This document shows, piece after piece, positions 51,290 through 59,846 of a stretch of DNA of 64,000 nt (the first letter of the stretch is position 1; the number at the start of each line of letters is the position of its first letter). A program made the translations under genes and the position numbers. The DNA comes from an uncultured Collinsella sp. (GTDB lineage: Bacteria > Actinomycetota > Coriobacteriia > Coriobacteriales > Coriobacteriaceae), in contig CAUACA010000003.1 of assembly GCA_958427355.1 (NCBI GenBank), forward strand, positions 1 through 64,000, written 5' to 3'. The notes under the pieces were generated by a model that was not told where the DNA came from, did not search any database, and saw only the letters and a program-made list of their open reading frames with translations.

Positions 51290-51629
51290 TCAGACCTCCA
51301 TCTGACATCGTCTTGCGCTGATAGATAAACCATAAGAAATAAAACTGAGATGATTATAACGAAATGCCGACCGAATACCCCAAAAAATCGACCGTATGCC
51401 GAATTAGAAGTTCATTTTTTGCGAATAAACGGTATATGCAAAAACTTTACCAACCGTTCTAACCGCTGCTATCTGGGCGATATTTCAGTTTGATGATGCA
51501 CCGAAGAAAAAACGTTTTATCAATGTCGAACATCATACGGTCTGCATCGTTGCACTCGAGCCGTGTTTCCAATTGGAATGTTTTGGCTAGACGCGCCGCT
51601 TTGGGGTACCATAGCTCCACTATCAACTG

Positions 51630-51720
51630 CCGCTCAGCACGGCAGCCTTGATGAGCCCTTGCCCTTCTCCTGGGAATTATGATCGGGCATCAATCTGCTG
51701 AGTGGCCCGAATCCCAGGAG
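51630..51720 (+). promoter_or_regulatory. Bistable leader masking the P-type ATPase ribosome site
   Basis: Fold 1: CTCCTGGGA (51667-51675) pairs with TCCCAGGAG (51712-51720), the ribosome site itself, plus an inner CGGGC/GCCCG (51684/51705). Fold 2: CCGCTCAGCA (51630-51639) pairs with TGCTGAGTGG (51696-51705; one G-T), TTGAT (51648) with ATCAA (51689), and GCCC (51655) with GGGC (51685). The folds share bases and exclude each other; fold 2 frees the ribosome site. It matches no metal riboswitch that I recognise (not yybP-ykoY, M-box or czcD). The 300 bases further upstream hold the pyk promoter and AT-rich sequence only. Confidence 0.65.
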
Positions 51721-51730
51721 GGGACTCTAT

Positions 51731-54412
51731 ATGCAAAAGGAATACCTGTCCGCCGCGGCGGAGGTACTCAGCGACCAAGGTGTCGATGAGAACCTCGGCC
51801 TGAGCAACGACGAGGCGTCGTCGCGCCTCGCCAAGACAGGCCCTAACAAGCTCGAGGAAGCCGAGAAGACGCCGTTGTGGAAGCGCTTCTTTGAGCAGAT
51901 GGCCGATCCCATGGTCATCATGCTGATCGTTGCCGCCGTCATCAGTGCACTCACGGGCATGGTCAAGGGCGAGGCGGACTTTGCCGACGTCGCCATCATC
52001 ATGTTCGTCGTTATCGTCAACTCGGTGCTGGGCGTGGTCCAGGAGGCTAAAAGCGAGGAGGCTCTCGAGGCCCTGCAGGAGATGAGCGCGGCGCAGTCCA
52101 AGGTGCTGCGCGACGGCAAGCTCGTGCACCTGCCGAGCGCCGAGCTCGTGCCTGGTGACGTGATCATGCTCGAGGCGGGCGACTCCGTCCCGGCCGACTG
52201 CCGCGTGCTCGAGAGCGCCACGATGAAGATCGAAGAGGCTGCACTCACCGGCGAGTCCGTGCCTGTCGAGAAGCATGCCAACGTGATCGAGCTCGCCACC
52301 GGCACCGATGACGTGCCGCTCGGCGACCGCAAGAACATGTGCTACATGGGCTCCACCGTGGTGTACGGCCGTGGCCGCGCCGTCGTAGTCGGTACCGGCA
52401 TGAACACCGAGATGGGTAAGATCGCCGGCGCCCTGGCCGAGGCCAAGGAAGAGCTCACGCCGCTGCAGGTGAAGCTTGCCGAGCTCAGCCGCATCCTCAC
52501 CATCATGGTTATCGTCATCTGCGTCGTCATCTTTGGCGTTGATATCATCCGCCACGGCGTGGGCAACGTTCTTACCGACCCGACCGCCCTGCTCGATACC
52601 TTTATGGTTGCCGTCTCGCTCGCCGTCGCTGCCATCCCCGAGGGCCTGGTCGCCGTCGTGACCATCGTGCTGTCGCTTGGCGTGACCAAGATGGCCAAGC
52701 GCCAGGCAATCATCCGCAAGCTCTCTGCCGTCGAGACTCTCGGCTGCACGCAGACCATCTGCTCCGACAAGACCGGTACCCTTACCCAAAACAAGATGAC
52801 CGTCGTCAAGCACGAGCTCGCCGCGCCTAAGGAGAAGTTCCTGGCCGGCATGGCTCTGTGCTCCGATGCCCAGTGGGACGAGGAGCTGGGCGAGGCCGTG
52901 GGCGAGCCGACTGAGTGCGCGCTCGTCAACGACGCCGGCAAGGCGGGCCTCACTGGCCTGACTGCCGAGCACCCGCGCGTGGGCGAGGCCCCGTTCGACT
53001 CGGGCCGTAAGATGATGTCCGTGGTCGTCGAGACCCTGGACGGCGAGTATGAGCAGTACACCAAGGGCGCGCCCGACGTGGTGATCGGCCTGTGCACCCA
53101 TATCTACGACGGCGATAAGGTCGTCCCCCTGACCGAGGAGCGTCGCGCCGAGCTCGTGGCCGCCAACAAGGCCATGGCCGACGAGGCCCTGCGCGTGCTG
53201 GCGCTGGCAAGCCGCACCTACACCGAGGTCCCGAGCGACTGCAGCCCCGCTGCGCTCGAGCACGACCTGGTCTTCTGCGGCCTGTCCGGCATGATTGACC
53301 CGGTCCGCCCCGAGGTCGCCGACGCCATCCGCGAGGCCCACGATGCCGGTATTCGCACCGTCATGATCACGGGCGACCACATCGACACCGCCGTGGCCAT
53401 CGCCAAGCAGCTGGGCATCGTCACCGATCGCAACCATGCCATCACCGGTGCCGACCTCGATCGCATGAGCGACGAGGAACTCGACGCGCACATCGAGGAC
53501 TACGGCGTGTACGCCCGCGTCCAACCCGAGCACAAGACACGCATCGTCGAGGCTTGGAAGTCGCGTGACCAGATCGTGGCCATGACGGGCGACGGCGTCA
53601 ACGACGCCCCGTCCATCAAGCGCGCCGACATCGGCGTCGGTATGGGCATCACCGGCACCGACGTCACCAAGAACGTTGCCGACATGGTGCTTGCCGACGA
53701 CAACTTCGCCACCATCATCGGTGCCTGCGAAGAGGGCCGTCGCATCTACGACAACATCCGCAAGGTCATCCAGTTCCTGCTTTCGGCCAACCTTGCCGAG
53801 GTGTTCTCGGTGTTTATCGCCACGCTCATCGGCTTTACCATCTTTCAGCCGGTGCAGCTGCTGTGGGTGAACCTGGTCACCGACTGCTTCCCCGCGCTCG
53901 CGCTGGGCATGGAGGATGCCGAGGGCGACATCATGAAGCGCAAGCCGCGCAACGCCAAGGACGGCGTCTTTGCCGGACATATGGGTCTGGACTGCGTGGT
54001 CCAGGGCCTGATCATCACCGTGCTAGTGCTGGCGAGCTTCTTTGTGGGCGTGTACTTTGACATGGGCTACATCCACATCGCCGATATGATCGCCGGCAAT
54101 GCCGACGAGGAAGGCGTGATGATGGCGTTCATCACGCTCAACATGGTCGAGATTTTCCACTGCTTCAATATGCGCAGCCGTCGTGCGTCGCTGTTCACCA
54201 TGAAGAAGCAGAACAAGTGGCTGTGGGCCTCCGCCGCGCTGGCACTGGTGCTGACGGTGATCGTGACCGTGCAGCCGACGCTTGCCGAGATGTTCTTTGG
54301 CCCTGTGACGCTTGAGCTCAAGGGCGTTCTTGCCGCTTTGGGCCTGGCCTTCCTGATCATCCCGCTGATGGAGATCTACAAGGCGATCATGCGCGCGGTC
54401 GAGAAGGAGTAA
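51731..54412 (+). CDS. P2-type cation-transporting ATPase (calcium-type)
   Basis: An 893-residue membrane pump. Order: cation-ATPase N-domain, helices 1-2 (QMADPMVIMLIVAAVISAL), actuator loop with LTGESVPVEKH (about residue 173), helices 3-4 with AVAAIPEGLVAVVTI (metal-site PEGL), phosphorylation Asp346 in CSDKTGTLTQNKMTV, nucleotide domain (KGAPDVVIGLC), hinge MTGDGVNDAPSIKRADIGVGMG, and six C-terminal helices (LLWVNLVTDCFPALALGMEDAE). The PEGL and NLVTD motifs are those of Ca2+ and some Mn2+ pumps. It exports the ion at the cost of ATP. Its leader can mask the ribosome site, so translation is probably regulated. Confidence 0.93.
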   Translation: MQKEYLSAAAEVLSDQGVDENLGLSNDEASSRLAKTGPNKLEEAEKTPLWKRFFEQMADPMVIMLIVAAVISALTGMVKGEADFADVAIIMFVVIVNSVLGVVQEAKSEEALEALQEMSAAQSKVLRDGKLVHLPSAELVPGDVIMLEAGDSVPADCRVLESATMKIEEAALTGESVPVEKHANVIELATGTDDVPLGDRKNMCYMGSTVVYGRGRAVVVGTGMNTEMGKIAGALAEAKEELTPLQVKLAELSRILTIMVIVICVVIFGVDIIRHGVGNVLTDPTALLDTFMVAVSLAVAAIPEGLVAVVTIVLSLGVTKMAKRQAIIRKLSAVETLGCTQTICSDKTGTLTQNKMTVVKHELAAPKEKFLAGMALCSDAQWDEELGEAVGEPTECALVNDAGKAGLTGLTAEHPRVGEAPFDSGRKMMSVVVETLDGEYEQYTKGAPDVVIGLCTHIYDGDKVVPLTEERRAELVAANKAMADEALRVLALASRTYTEVPSDCSPAALEHDLVFCGLSGMIDPVRPEVADAIREAHDAGIRTVMITGDHIDTAVAIAKQLGIVTDRNHAITGADLDRMSDEELDAHIEDYGVYARVQPEHKTRIVEAWKSRDQIVAMTGDGVNDAPSIKRADIGVGMGITGTDVTKNVADMVLADDNFATIIGACEEGRRIYDNIRKVIQFLLSANLAEVFSVFIATLIGFTIFQPVQLLWVNLVTDCFPALALGMEDAEGDIMKRKPRNAKDGVFAGHMGLDCVVQGLIITVLVLASFFVGVYFDMGYIHIADMIAGNADEEGVMMAFITLNMVEIFHCFNMRSRRASLFTMKKQNKWLWASAALALVLTVIVTVQPTLAEMFFGPVTLELKGVLAALGLAFLIIPLMEIYKAIMRAVEKE

Positions 54413-54424
54413 GTTAACCTGTCC

Positions 54425-54513
54425 GGGCCCGCCCCTGCGTGTTTTCTTCTTCGCTGGTCCTCGCGCTTCGCGCTGCGGGATCGCTCAGAAGAAAACACTC
54501 CCGGGGTGGGCCC
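54425..54513 (+). repeat. Long hairpin after the P-type ATPase gene
   Basis: GGGCCCGCCCC (54425-54435) pairs with GGGGTGGGCCC (54503-54513, one G-T), and GTGTTTTCTTCT (54439-54450) pairs perfectly with AGAAGAAAACAC (54487-54498). The loop holds GCGCTTCGCGC. No T run follows. It forms the 5' part of the first leader unit before rsgA. Confidence 0.8.
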
Positions 54514-54727
54514 TACGGTATCCTTGCTGGCTTTACTCCCGCGCGGATGAAAAAGGGCTGAGGGAAAGAAGGTGAGCGGCCGAGCAATTGCTCGGCCGCT
54601 CGTTTTGAATAAAGGATGTGTCCTTAGGAAACCCCTCCCGGCGGGCGGGCCTTCGGATAGCCTCTCGGGACCATGAGCTGAGGGAAAGTATGTGAGCTGG
54701 TCGGGCTTTGCCCGGCCAGCTCTTTTT
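54503..54727 (+). promoter_or_regulatory. Tandem leader units, each ending in a terminator, before rsgA
   Basis: Two units share the words CTCCCGG...GGGCC-CGGAT-like and GCTGAGGGAAAG...GTGAGC at the same spacing (offset 120). Unit 1 has GGGCCCTACGGTATCC (54508), GGGCTGAGGGAAAG (54555) and terminator GAGCGGCCGAGCAA/TTGCTCGGCCGCTC (54574-54601) plus TTTTG. Unit 2 has GGGCCTTCGGATAGCC (54647), GAGCTGAGGGAAAG (54675) and terminator GAGCTGGTCGGGC/GCCCGGCCAGCTC (54694-54722) plus TTTTTG. The second terminator ends 49 bases before the rsgA start. This layout resembles tandem attenuators; the family is not one I recognise. Confidence 0.6.
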
Positions 54728-54775
54728 GATTTAAAATACCTGCTCAGTTGTGATTTGTGGTGCTGGGAGGCGCTT

Positions 54776-55960
54776 GTGGGCAAGGCTAAGGCTAAAGCGA
54801 AGAAAAAGACGACGGGGGCGCGGGCTAAGCGTGACCGTCGTCGGAAGCTTGCGACCGAGGCCCCCGCATCTGCTGAGGAGCTGCTGGCAAGCGTGCCGGG
54901 GCTTGACGCGCTGCAGGACGTTCCGGCGTTTGATGACCTGCCGGTCGATGGGGCTCAGCAGGCGGCATTTGACGACTTTTGCGCACATGCTGAGGAGCCC
55001 GAGCAGATGCGGCTGGGTGCCGTGGTGCGCTTGGATCGCGGGTTTCCGCTGGTGGCGACTGCCGACGATACCTTCCGCGCCGAGCATGCAGTGGGGTTTG
55101 CCAAGTCGCGCGGCGAGGACGAGGTCCTGCTGCCTGCCGTGGGCGACCGTGTGGCGGTGCGCCGCGCTCCCGGGCACGATATGGGCGTGATTGAGTGCGT
55201 TCTGCCGCGCCGTACGAGCTTTGAGCGTTGGCGCGGCCGTGCCCGCGGAGAGCGTCAGGTGCTCTGCTCCAACGTGGATAGCGTGCTAATCGTGCAGGCG
55301 CTCGGTGCCGGTGAGGTGCTGCTCGACCGCGTGGCGCGCTCGCTGGTGTTGGCGCTCGACTGCGATGCCGAGCCGGTGGTGGTACTCACCAAAGCTGATC
55401 GCTGCGATGCCGAGGAGCTCGAGCGCGATCTGGACCGCGTGCGCCGCCTGGTGGGTCCGGACGTGCGCGTGATCGTGACGTCCTCTGCCGAGGGCCGCGG
55501 CCTGGACGAGGTCCGTGCTTGCGTGCCTACCGGGAGCTGCGCCATGATTCTGGGCGAGTCGGGCGCCGGCAAGTCGACGCTGCTCAATGCGCTGCTGGGC
55601 CACGATACGTTGGCGACCGGCGGTGTGCGCGAACGCGACGACCAGGGCCGTCACACTACCGTCGCGCGCGTGATGGTGGCGCTGCCGGGCGACGCCGGCG
55701 TGATCGCCGATGCCCCGGGCCTGCGCAGCTTACCGCTCGTGGGTCACGAGCGGGGTCTGGCGCGCGCCTTCCCCGAGATTGTCGAGGCATCGCGCGCGTG
55801 CCGGTTTGGCGATTGCACGCATACCCATGAGCCGGGTTGTGCCGTTCGCGAGGCCGAGGACGCCGGGCAGATCGACAGCCTGCGTTTGGAAACGTTCCAA
55901 AACCTGGCGTCATCCATGCGCGTGAGTGCTCAAATGCTCGATCCCGATGTCCATCTGTAA
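54776..55960 (+). CDS. rsgA: Ribosome small subunit-dependent GTPase A
   Basis: A 394-residue circularly permuted GTPase that assists late 30S subunit maturation. After a strongly basic N-terminal tail (residues 1-30, many Lys/Arg) and an OB-fold part, the GTPase motifs come in permuted order: VLTKADRC (G4), VIVTSSAEG (G5), MILGESGAGKSTLLNALLG (G1) and IADAPGLRSLPL (G3). The C-terminal zinc knuckle is CRFGDCTHTHEPGCAVREA. The start is GTG 54776, 5 bases after GGGAGG; the frame extends upstream into the leader terminator, which is not coding. The basic tail is longer than in E. coli RsgA and may bind rRNA (inference). Confidence 0.93.
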   Translation: MGKAKAKAKKKTTGARAKRDRRRKLATEAPASAEELLASVPGLDALQDVPAFDDLPVDGAQQAAFDDFCAHAEEPEQMRLGAVVRLDRGFPLVATADDTFRAEHAVGFAKSRGEDEVLLPAVGDRVAVRRAPGHDMGVIECVLPRRTSFERWRGRARGERQVLCSNVDSVLIVQALGAGEVLLDRVARSLVLALDCDAEPVVVLTKADRCDAEELERDLDRVRRLVGPDVRVIVTSSAEGRGLDEVRACVPTGSCAMILGESGAGKSTLLNALLGHDTLATGGVRERDDQGRHTTVARVMVALPGDAGVIADAPGLRSLPLVGHERGLARAFPEIVEASRACRFGDCTHTHEPGCAVREAEDAGQIDSLRLETFQNLASSMRVSAQMLDPDVHL

Positions 55961-55977
55961 TTGATTTTTCCTATGAC

Positions 55978-56012
55978 AGCCGTCTCCCAACTGTTCGGGA
56001 GACGGCTTTTTT
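55978..56012 (+). terminator. Intrinsic terminator after rsgA
   Basis: AGCCGTCTCCC pairs with GGGAGACGGCT around AACTGTTC, followed by a run of T. Confidence 0.95.
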
Positions 56013-56050
56013 GCTGCGGAAAAGCCTCGAAACATGCAGTTTGCTGACGT

Positions 56051-56115
56051 GCTGACCAAAACCTTGCCACGAGCTTGACGGGCTGGTCAGCTTTTGGTCA
56101 GCGATTGGTTTGACA
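56051..56115 (+). promoter_or_regulatory. Inverted repeat and -35-like box before the Tad operon
   Basis: GCTGACCAAAA (56051-56061) and TTTTGGTCAGC (56092-56102) form a perfect 11-bp inverted repeat with 30 bases between; GCTGGTCAGC at 56082 is a third half-site. TTGACA at 56110 could be a -35 box, but no good -10 follows at 17 bases. A regulator site for the pilus operon is inferred. Confidence 0.5.
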
Positions 56116-56212
56116 TCGAAAACCAAGATCGCGATTGCGGCGCTTTGCACTCTGACCGCCCAGACAATGGTGGTACGGGCATTCGCCCGGCACTGCCATG
56201 AGAGGAGCGGCC

Positions 56213-56872
56213 GTGAACAAGAGCAAGCGCATCGCCATCAGTCTGGTCGCGGGCGTGCTCGCTGCTCTGCTCTGCATGGTTTACGGCTCGTCGATCCGCT
56301 CGCAAGCCGAACAGGTCCAGGCTGAGACCTTGGCCAAGTACGGTGGCGATCGCGTCGAGGTATGCGTCGCGGCGCGCGATATCGATGTGGGCGAGACCCT
56401 CGATGAGACCAATGTCATAACCCAGGAATGGCTGACGAGTCTGCTGCCGCGTGACGCGGCGACCGAGCTGCGCCAGGTGCGCGGCGACGTGACGACTTCG
56501 CGTATTCCCAAAAACGCCGTGATCTGCAATGTCTACACCAAGGCCGAGAGCCACAAGCTCGAGGTGCCTAAGGGCAAGGTCGCCGTTTCGGTGGCGGTCG
56601 ATGCCGAGCACTCGGTCGGCGGTGCTACGGGCGTGGGCAGCTACGTGGATGTGTATGTGCAAAAAGACGGCGTAACCGATCGACTGTGCGGCGCGCACGT
56701 GATCGATACCAGTGAGAATTCCGGTGCCACGCGCGAGGGCAAGATCGAATGGGTGACGCTGGCGGCTGACCCCGAAGACGTCAAGGAACTGCTGGGAGCC
56801 TCGGGCAAGGGAACGGTCAGCTTGACGATTCCCGCCACGGCGCGCGGCAAAAAGAGCGGAGGCGACGAGTGA
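56213..56872 (+). CDS. Flp pilus assembly protein CpaB/RcpC-like (SAF domain)
   Basis: A 219-residue membrane-anchored protein, first gene of the Tad locus. An N-terminal helix (RIAISLVAGVLAALLCMVYG) is followed by an SAF domain (VCVAARDIDVGETLDETNVI, then RIPKNAVICNVYT) and a CpaB-type region with EVPKGKVAVSVAVDAEHSVGG. CpaB proteins help pilus assembly at the cell surface; in bacteria with one membrane there is no secretin partner and the role is less clear. GTG 56213 is chosen because AGAGGAG precedes it by 5 bases, whereas an ATG at 56198 lies upstream of that site. Its TGA overlaps the next ATG. Confidence 0.85.
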   Translation: MNKSKRIAISLVAGVLAALLCMVYGSSIRSQAEQVQAETLAKYGGDRVEVCVAARDIDVGETLDETNVITQEWLTSLLPRDAATELRQVRGDVTTSRIPKNAVICNVYTKAESHKLEVPKGKVAVSVAVDAEHSVGGATGVGSYVDVYVQKDGVTDRLCGAHVIDTSENSGATREGKIEWVTLAADPEDVKELLGASGKGTVSLTIPATARGKKSGGDE

Positions 56873-58515
56873 TGAAGGCGATCTGGCTTGCGTGCTGCGC
56901 GTGCGGCGATTACGGGCTGTTGCAGCGGGAAGTCGAGGGCCGTGATGCGGGTGCACAGGTGCTTCGCGTGGGTGACCTGGACGGGCTGGTTTCCATGGCT
57001 CGGGCGTTTCCGTCGCGCCGCGGGGCTGCCATCATCGCAGCGTCTCTGTTTGATACCGAAGATGTGCGCAAGACTGTTGCGCGCCTGACGGCCGAAGGCC
57101 GCGTGAGTCGCGTGGTCGTCTTGATAGAAGCGCTCGATCCGTCGGATATCGAGGGGTTGTTTCGCGCGGGGGCGACCGAGGTCATCGCTGCGCACAGTAT
57201 ATGCGGCAACGGGCGCGCGGGCGAGGGAGCGGTTGATTCCGATCGGCGCATGACGATTGAGCCCGATGCTTTTGTTGATAGGGAACCCGGGGCGCCTCGC
57301 GCTACAAGAGGCCCGCGTGTTGATGATTATGGAAAAGCGGAAGCCGAGCATGGTCGGCGCCCCCGGGACCCCCTTGTATGCGATGACGCTGGAGGGCCGG
57401 CGCAGCATGCTGGCGACTCCCCGGCTGTAGATATGGGATACGTGCACGGCGTGAATCTGGCGGATGAACTCGACGAAGTTGAGGGCTTTGCCGGGTGCGG
57501 CGAGTTGTCGCTGATGCAGCATGAGCAGATTGCGCAGAACGAGCCTGCCTCGCAGACCGAACAAGCTGACATGCCGGCTTGGACGCAGCGTGTAGTTGCG
57601 GCGGGGGAGACGGGGACGCTGTCACCGACGCCCGCCCCGCCGCCTCCGATGCCGCCGGCAGACGCTGCCGCTTCGCCGCATCGAGCTCCGGTCGTCTGCG
57701 TCATTTCGGGCTCGGGCGGTTGCGGCAAGTCGACAATCGTTGCCACCATGGCACACGCATCGTCGCTGTTGGGCTTGCGTGCCGCCGTGCTCGACCTGGA
57801 CCTGATGTTTGGAAACCTTTACGACTTGTTAGGCGTCGATGCTCCGCACGATATGGCGGCACTTATCGAGCCGTCGGCGGCGGGCACGCTCACCGAGCCG
57901 GATATCGTGGCCGCATCGATGCGCGTCGCCCCGGGCGTTACGCTCTGGGGTCCCGTCGCGGCGCCCGAGCAAGCCGAGCTCATGGCACGTCCGGTGGAGC
58001 TACTGCTCGATGTCCTGCGTCGCGAATCCGACGTGGTCTTTATCGATACCTCGGTCTTTTGGGGCGATGCCGTGGCGGCTGCGGTGGCGGCGAGCGACCG
58101 TTGCCTGGTCGTTGGCGATGCGGCGGTGTCGTCCGCGACATCGGCATCGCGCGTCATTGAACTGGCAAGTCGAGTAGGTGTGCCGCGCACGCGCATGAGC
58201 GCCGTGTTCAACCGGTTCGGTGCGCGCGGGGCAGACGAGGACGTCGCCATGCGCTTTGAGATTGCCTGTGCGTTGAGCTCCAAGATTCGTATCGCCGATG
58301 GCGGGCAGGATCTCGCCGCGCTCATGGCGTTTGGGCGCGCTGACGAGGCAGTGGGGCAGACCAGCGCTTTTGCGACCAGCGTGCGCGAGGCCACGCGCGA
58401 GATGCTCGTGGAACTGGGGTGCGCCGTCGGCCCTTGGAGCGATATGGTCGCCGACCGTGCAACGCGCACCGAACGCCCGCGTATCCGCCTTCCCTGGTCG
58501 CGCGAGGGTGATTAG
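56872..58515 (+). CDS. Tad pilus localisation ATPase TadZ/CpaE-like
   Basis: A 547-residue cytoplasmic protein. Residues 1-125 resemble a receiver-like CpaE N-domain (VSRVVVLIEALDPSDIEGLF) without an obvious phospho-acceptor pattern. Residues about 125-270 are a low-complexity acidic and Pro/Ala-rich linker. A ParA/MinD-type ATPase follows with a deviant Walker A, VISGSGGCGKSTIVATMA (about residue 280), and AAVLDLDLMFGNLYDLLGVD. TadZ proteins place the pilus machine at its cell site. It overlaps CpaB by one base (TGATG) and is followed by the secretion ATPase after 2 bases. Confidence 0.88.
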   Translation: MKAIWLACCACGDYGLLQREVEGRDAGAQVLRVGDLDGLVSMARAFPSRRGAAIIAASLFDTEDVRKTVARLTAEGRVSRVVVLIEALDPSDIEGLFRAGATEVIAAHSICGNGRAGEGAVDSDRRMTIEPDAFVDREPGAPRATRGPRVDDYGKAEAEHGRRPRDPLVCDDAGGPAQHAGDSPAVDMGYVHGVNLADELDEVEGFAGCGELSLMQHEQIAQNEPASQTEQADMPAWTQRVVAAGETGTLSPTPAPPPPMPPADAAASPHRAPVVCVISGSGGCGKSTIVATMAHASSLLGLRAAVLDLDLMFGNLYDLLGVDAPHDMAALIEPSAAGTLTEPDIVAASMRVAPGVTLWGPVAAPEQAELMARPVELLLDVLRRESDVVFIDTSVFWGDAVAAAVAASDRCLVVGDAAVSSATSASRVIELASRVGVPRTRMSAVFNRFGARGADEDVAMRFEIACALSSKIRIADGGQDLAALMAFGRADEAVGQTSAFATSVREATREMLVELGCAVGPWSDMVADRATRTERPRIRLPWSREGD

Positions 58516-58517
58516 CG

Positions 58518-59846
58518 ATGAGCCTGCAAACGAGGATTAAGGCTGCCGGCGCTGCAGCGGCGGCAGCGCCTGTAGATGCGGGGCGTCGCCGCGCGGTGAA
58601 ACGACGCACTAAGCGCGCCGTGATGGACCGCATGGGTTACGACGAAGTGGCGCGTATCAGCGCCTATGTCGACCCGGTACTTGCCCGCTCGGAATTGCGT
58701 CCCGCGGTGGAGGCGGCGCTCAATGTTGAGGAGCCGACCGATCTCGCGACGCCCGAGCGCGAGACCATCATCGACGAGATTTTGGATGACGTGGTGGGCT
58801 TGGGGCCGTTGCAGCCGCTCATCGAGGACGACACCGTTACCGAAATCATGATCAACGGCTGCCGCTCGGCTTTCTTTGAACGCGGCGGCGTCTTGCACCC
58901 CATCGAGCATGCGTTTGAGGATGATGAGCAGATCCGTGTGCTTATCGACCGCATCATCTCGCCGCTTGGCCGTCGTATCGACGAGCGCAGCCCCATCGTC
59001 AACGCCCGCCTCAAAACGGGCTATCGCGTCAACGCGGTGATTCCGCCTGTGGCGATTGACGGACCGATTCTCACCATCCGAAAGTTCTCGGACCGCATCT
59101 GCTCGCTGGACGAGCTTGTGGGGCTGGGGTCGCTGCCGCTTTGGTATGCGCAGCTGTTGTCGTGCGCGGTGTCGCTGCGACAGGACCTGGCGGTTGCGGG
59201 AGGCACGGGATCTGGTAAGACCACCCTGCTCAACGCGTTGTCATGCGAGATTTCCACCGGCGAGCGCATCGTGACGATCGAGGACTCTGCCGAGCTCAAG
59301 TTTGCGCATCATCCGCACGTGGTGCGTCTAGAGGCGCGCGAGGCTTCAATTGAGGGCGAGGGCGCGGTGACGATCCGCGACCTGGTGACCAATGCCCTGC
59401 GCATGCGCCCCGACCGCATCGTGGTGGGTGAGGTGCGCGGTGCCGAGTGCTGCGACATGTTGCAGGCCATGAACACGGGCCACGACGGGTCGCTCACCAC
59501 ACTTCATGCGGGCTCAGAACAGGAGACCGTGGTGCGTCTGACGTTGCTTGCACGTTATGGCATCGATCTGCCGAGCGAGCTCATCGAGGAGCAGATTGCC
59601 ATGGCGCTCGACGGCATCGTGATGTCCGAGCGCCACGCCGATGGCAGGCGTTTCGTCTCCTCGTATTCGGGGGTGCGTCACGCCGCGTCGGGCGGCGTAG
59701 AGCTCGAGCGCTATGTGACTTTCGATGCCGCCGAGCGCACCTGGAAGCTTGACCGCGAGCCGCCGTTTATCGCAGAAGGCCTGCGGTCGGGGACGCTCAC
59801 ACAAGAGGAGGTGGACGAATGGAGGTCGCTATGCCCCTCGTCGTAG
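58518..59846 (+). CDS. Tad pilus secretion ATPase CpaF/TadA
   Basis: A 442-residue hexameric ATPase of the VirB11/PilT class that drives pilin polymerisation. Motifs: [19 protein letters not shown] (N-domain), [19 protein letters not shown] (Walker A, about residue 229), [12 protein letters not shown] (Asp box), [21 protein letters not shown] (Walker B) and [13 protein letters not shown] (His box). No separate retraction ATPase is present in the window, as is usual for Tad systems. Its 3' end overlaps the start of the TadB-like gene by 28 bases, so the two are translationally coupled. Confidence 0.95.
   Translation: MSLQTRIKAAGAAAAAAPVDAGRRRAVKRRTKRAVMDRMGYDEVARISAYVDPVLARSELRPAVEAALNVEEPTDLATPERETIIDEILDDVVGLGPLQPLIEDDTVTEIMINGCRSAFFERGGVLHPIEHAFEDDEQIRVLIDRIISPLGRRIDERSPIVNARLKTGYRVNAVIPPVAIDGPILTIRKFSDRICSLDELVGLGSLPLWYAQLLSCAVSLRQDLAVAGGTGSGKTTLLNALSCEISTGERIVTIEDSAELKFAHHPHVVRLEAREASIEGEGAVTIRDLVTNALRMRPDRIVVGEVRGAECCDMLQAMNTGHDGSLTTLHAGSEQETVVRLTLLARYGIDLPSELIEEQIAMALDGIVMSERHADGRRFVSSYSGVRHAASGGVELERYVTFDAAERTWKLDREPPFIAEGLRSGTLTQEEVDEWRSLCPSS

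Noticed and set aside
51630..51720. A yybP-ykoY manganese riboswitch on the P-type ATPase leader
   Set aside because: The conserved paired loops of that class are not visible, although the gene type would fit; the leader is reported as an unassigned bistable element instead.
51677..53980. A 767-codon open frame on the minus strand opposite the P-type ATPase
   Set aside because: The plus strand carries all P-type ATPase motifs; the minus frame is a high-GC shadow rich in His, Asp and Gly.
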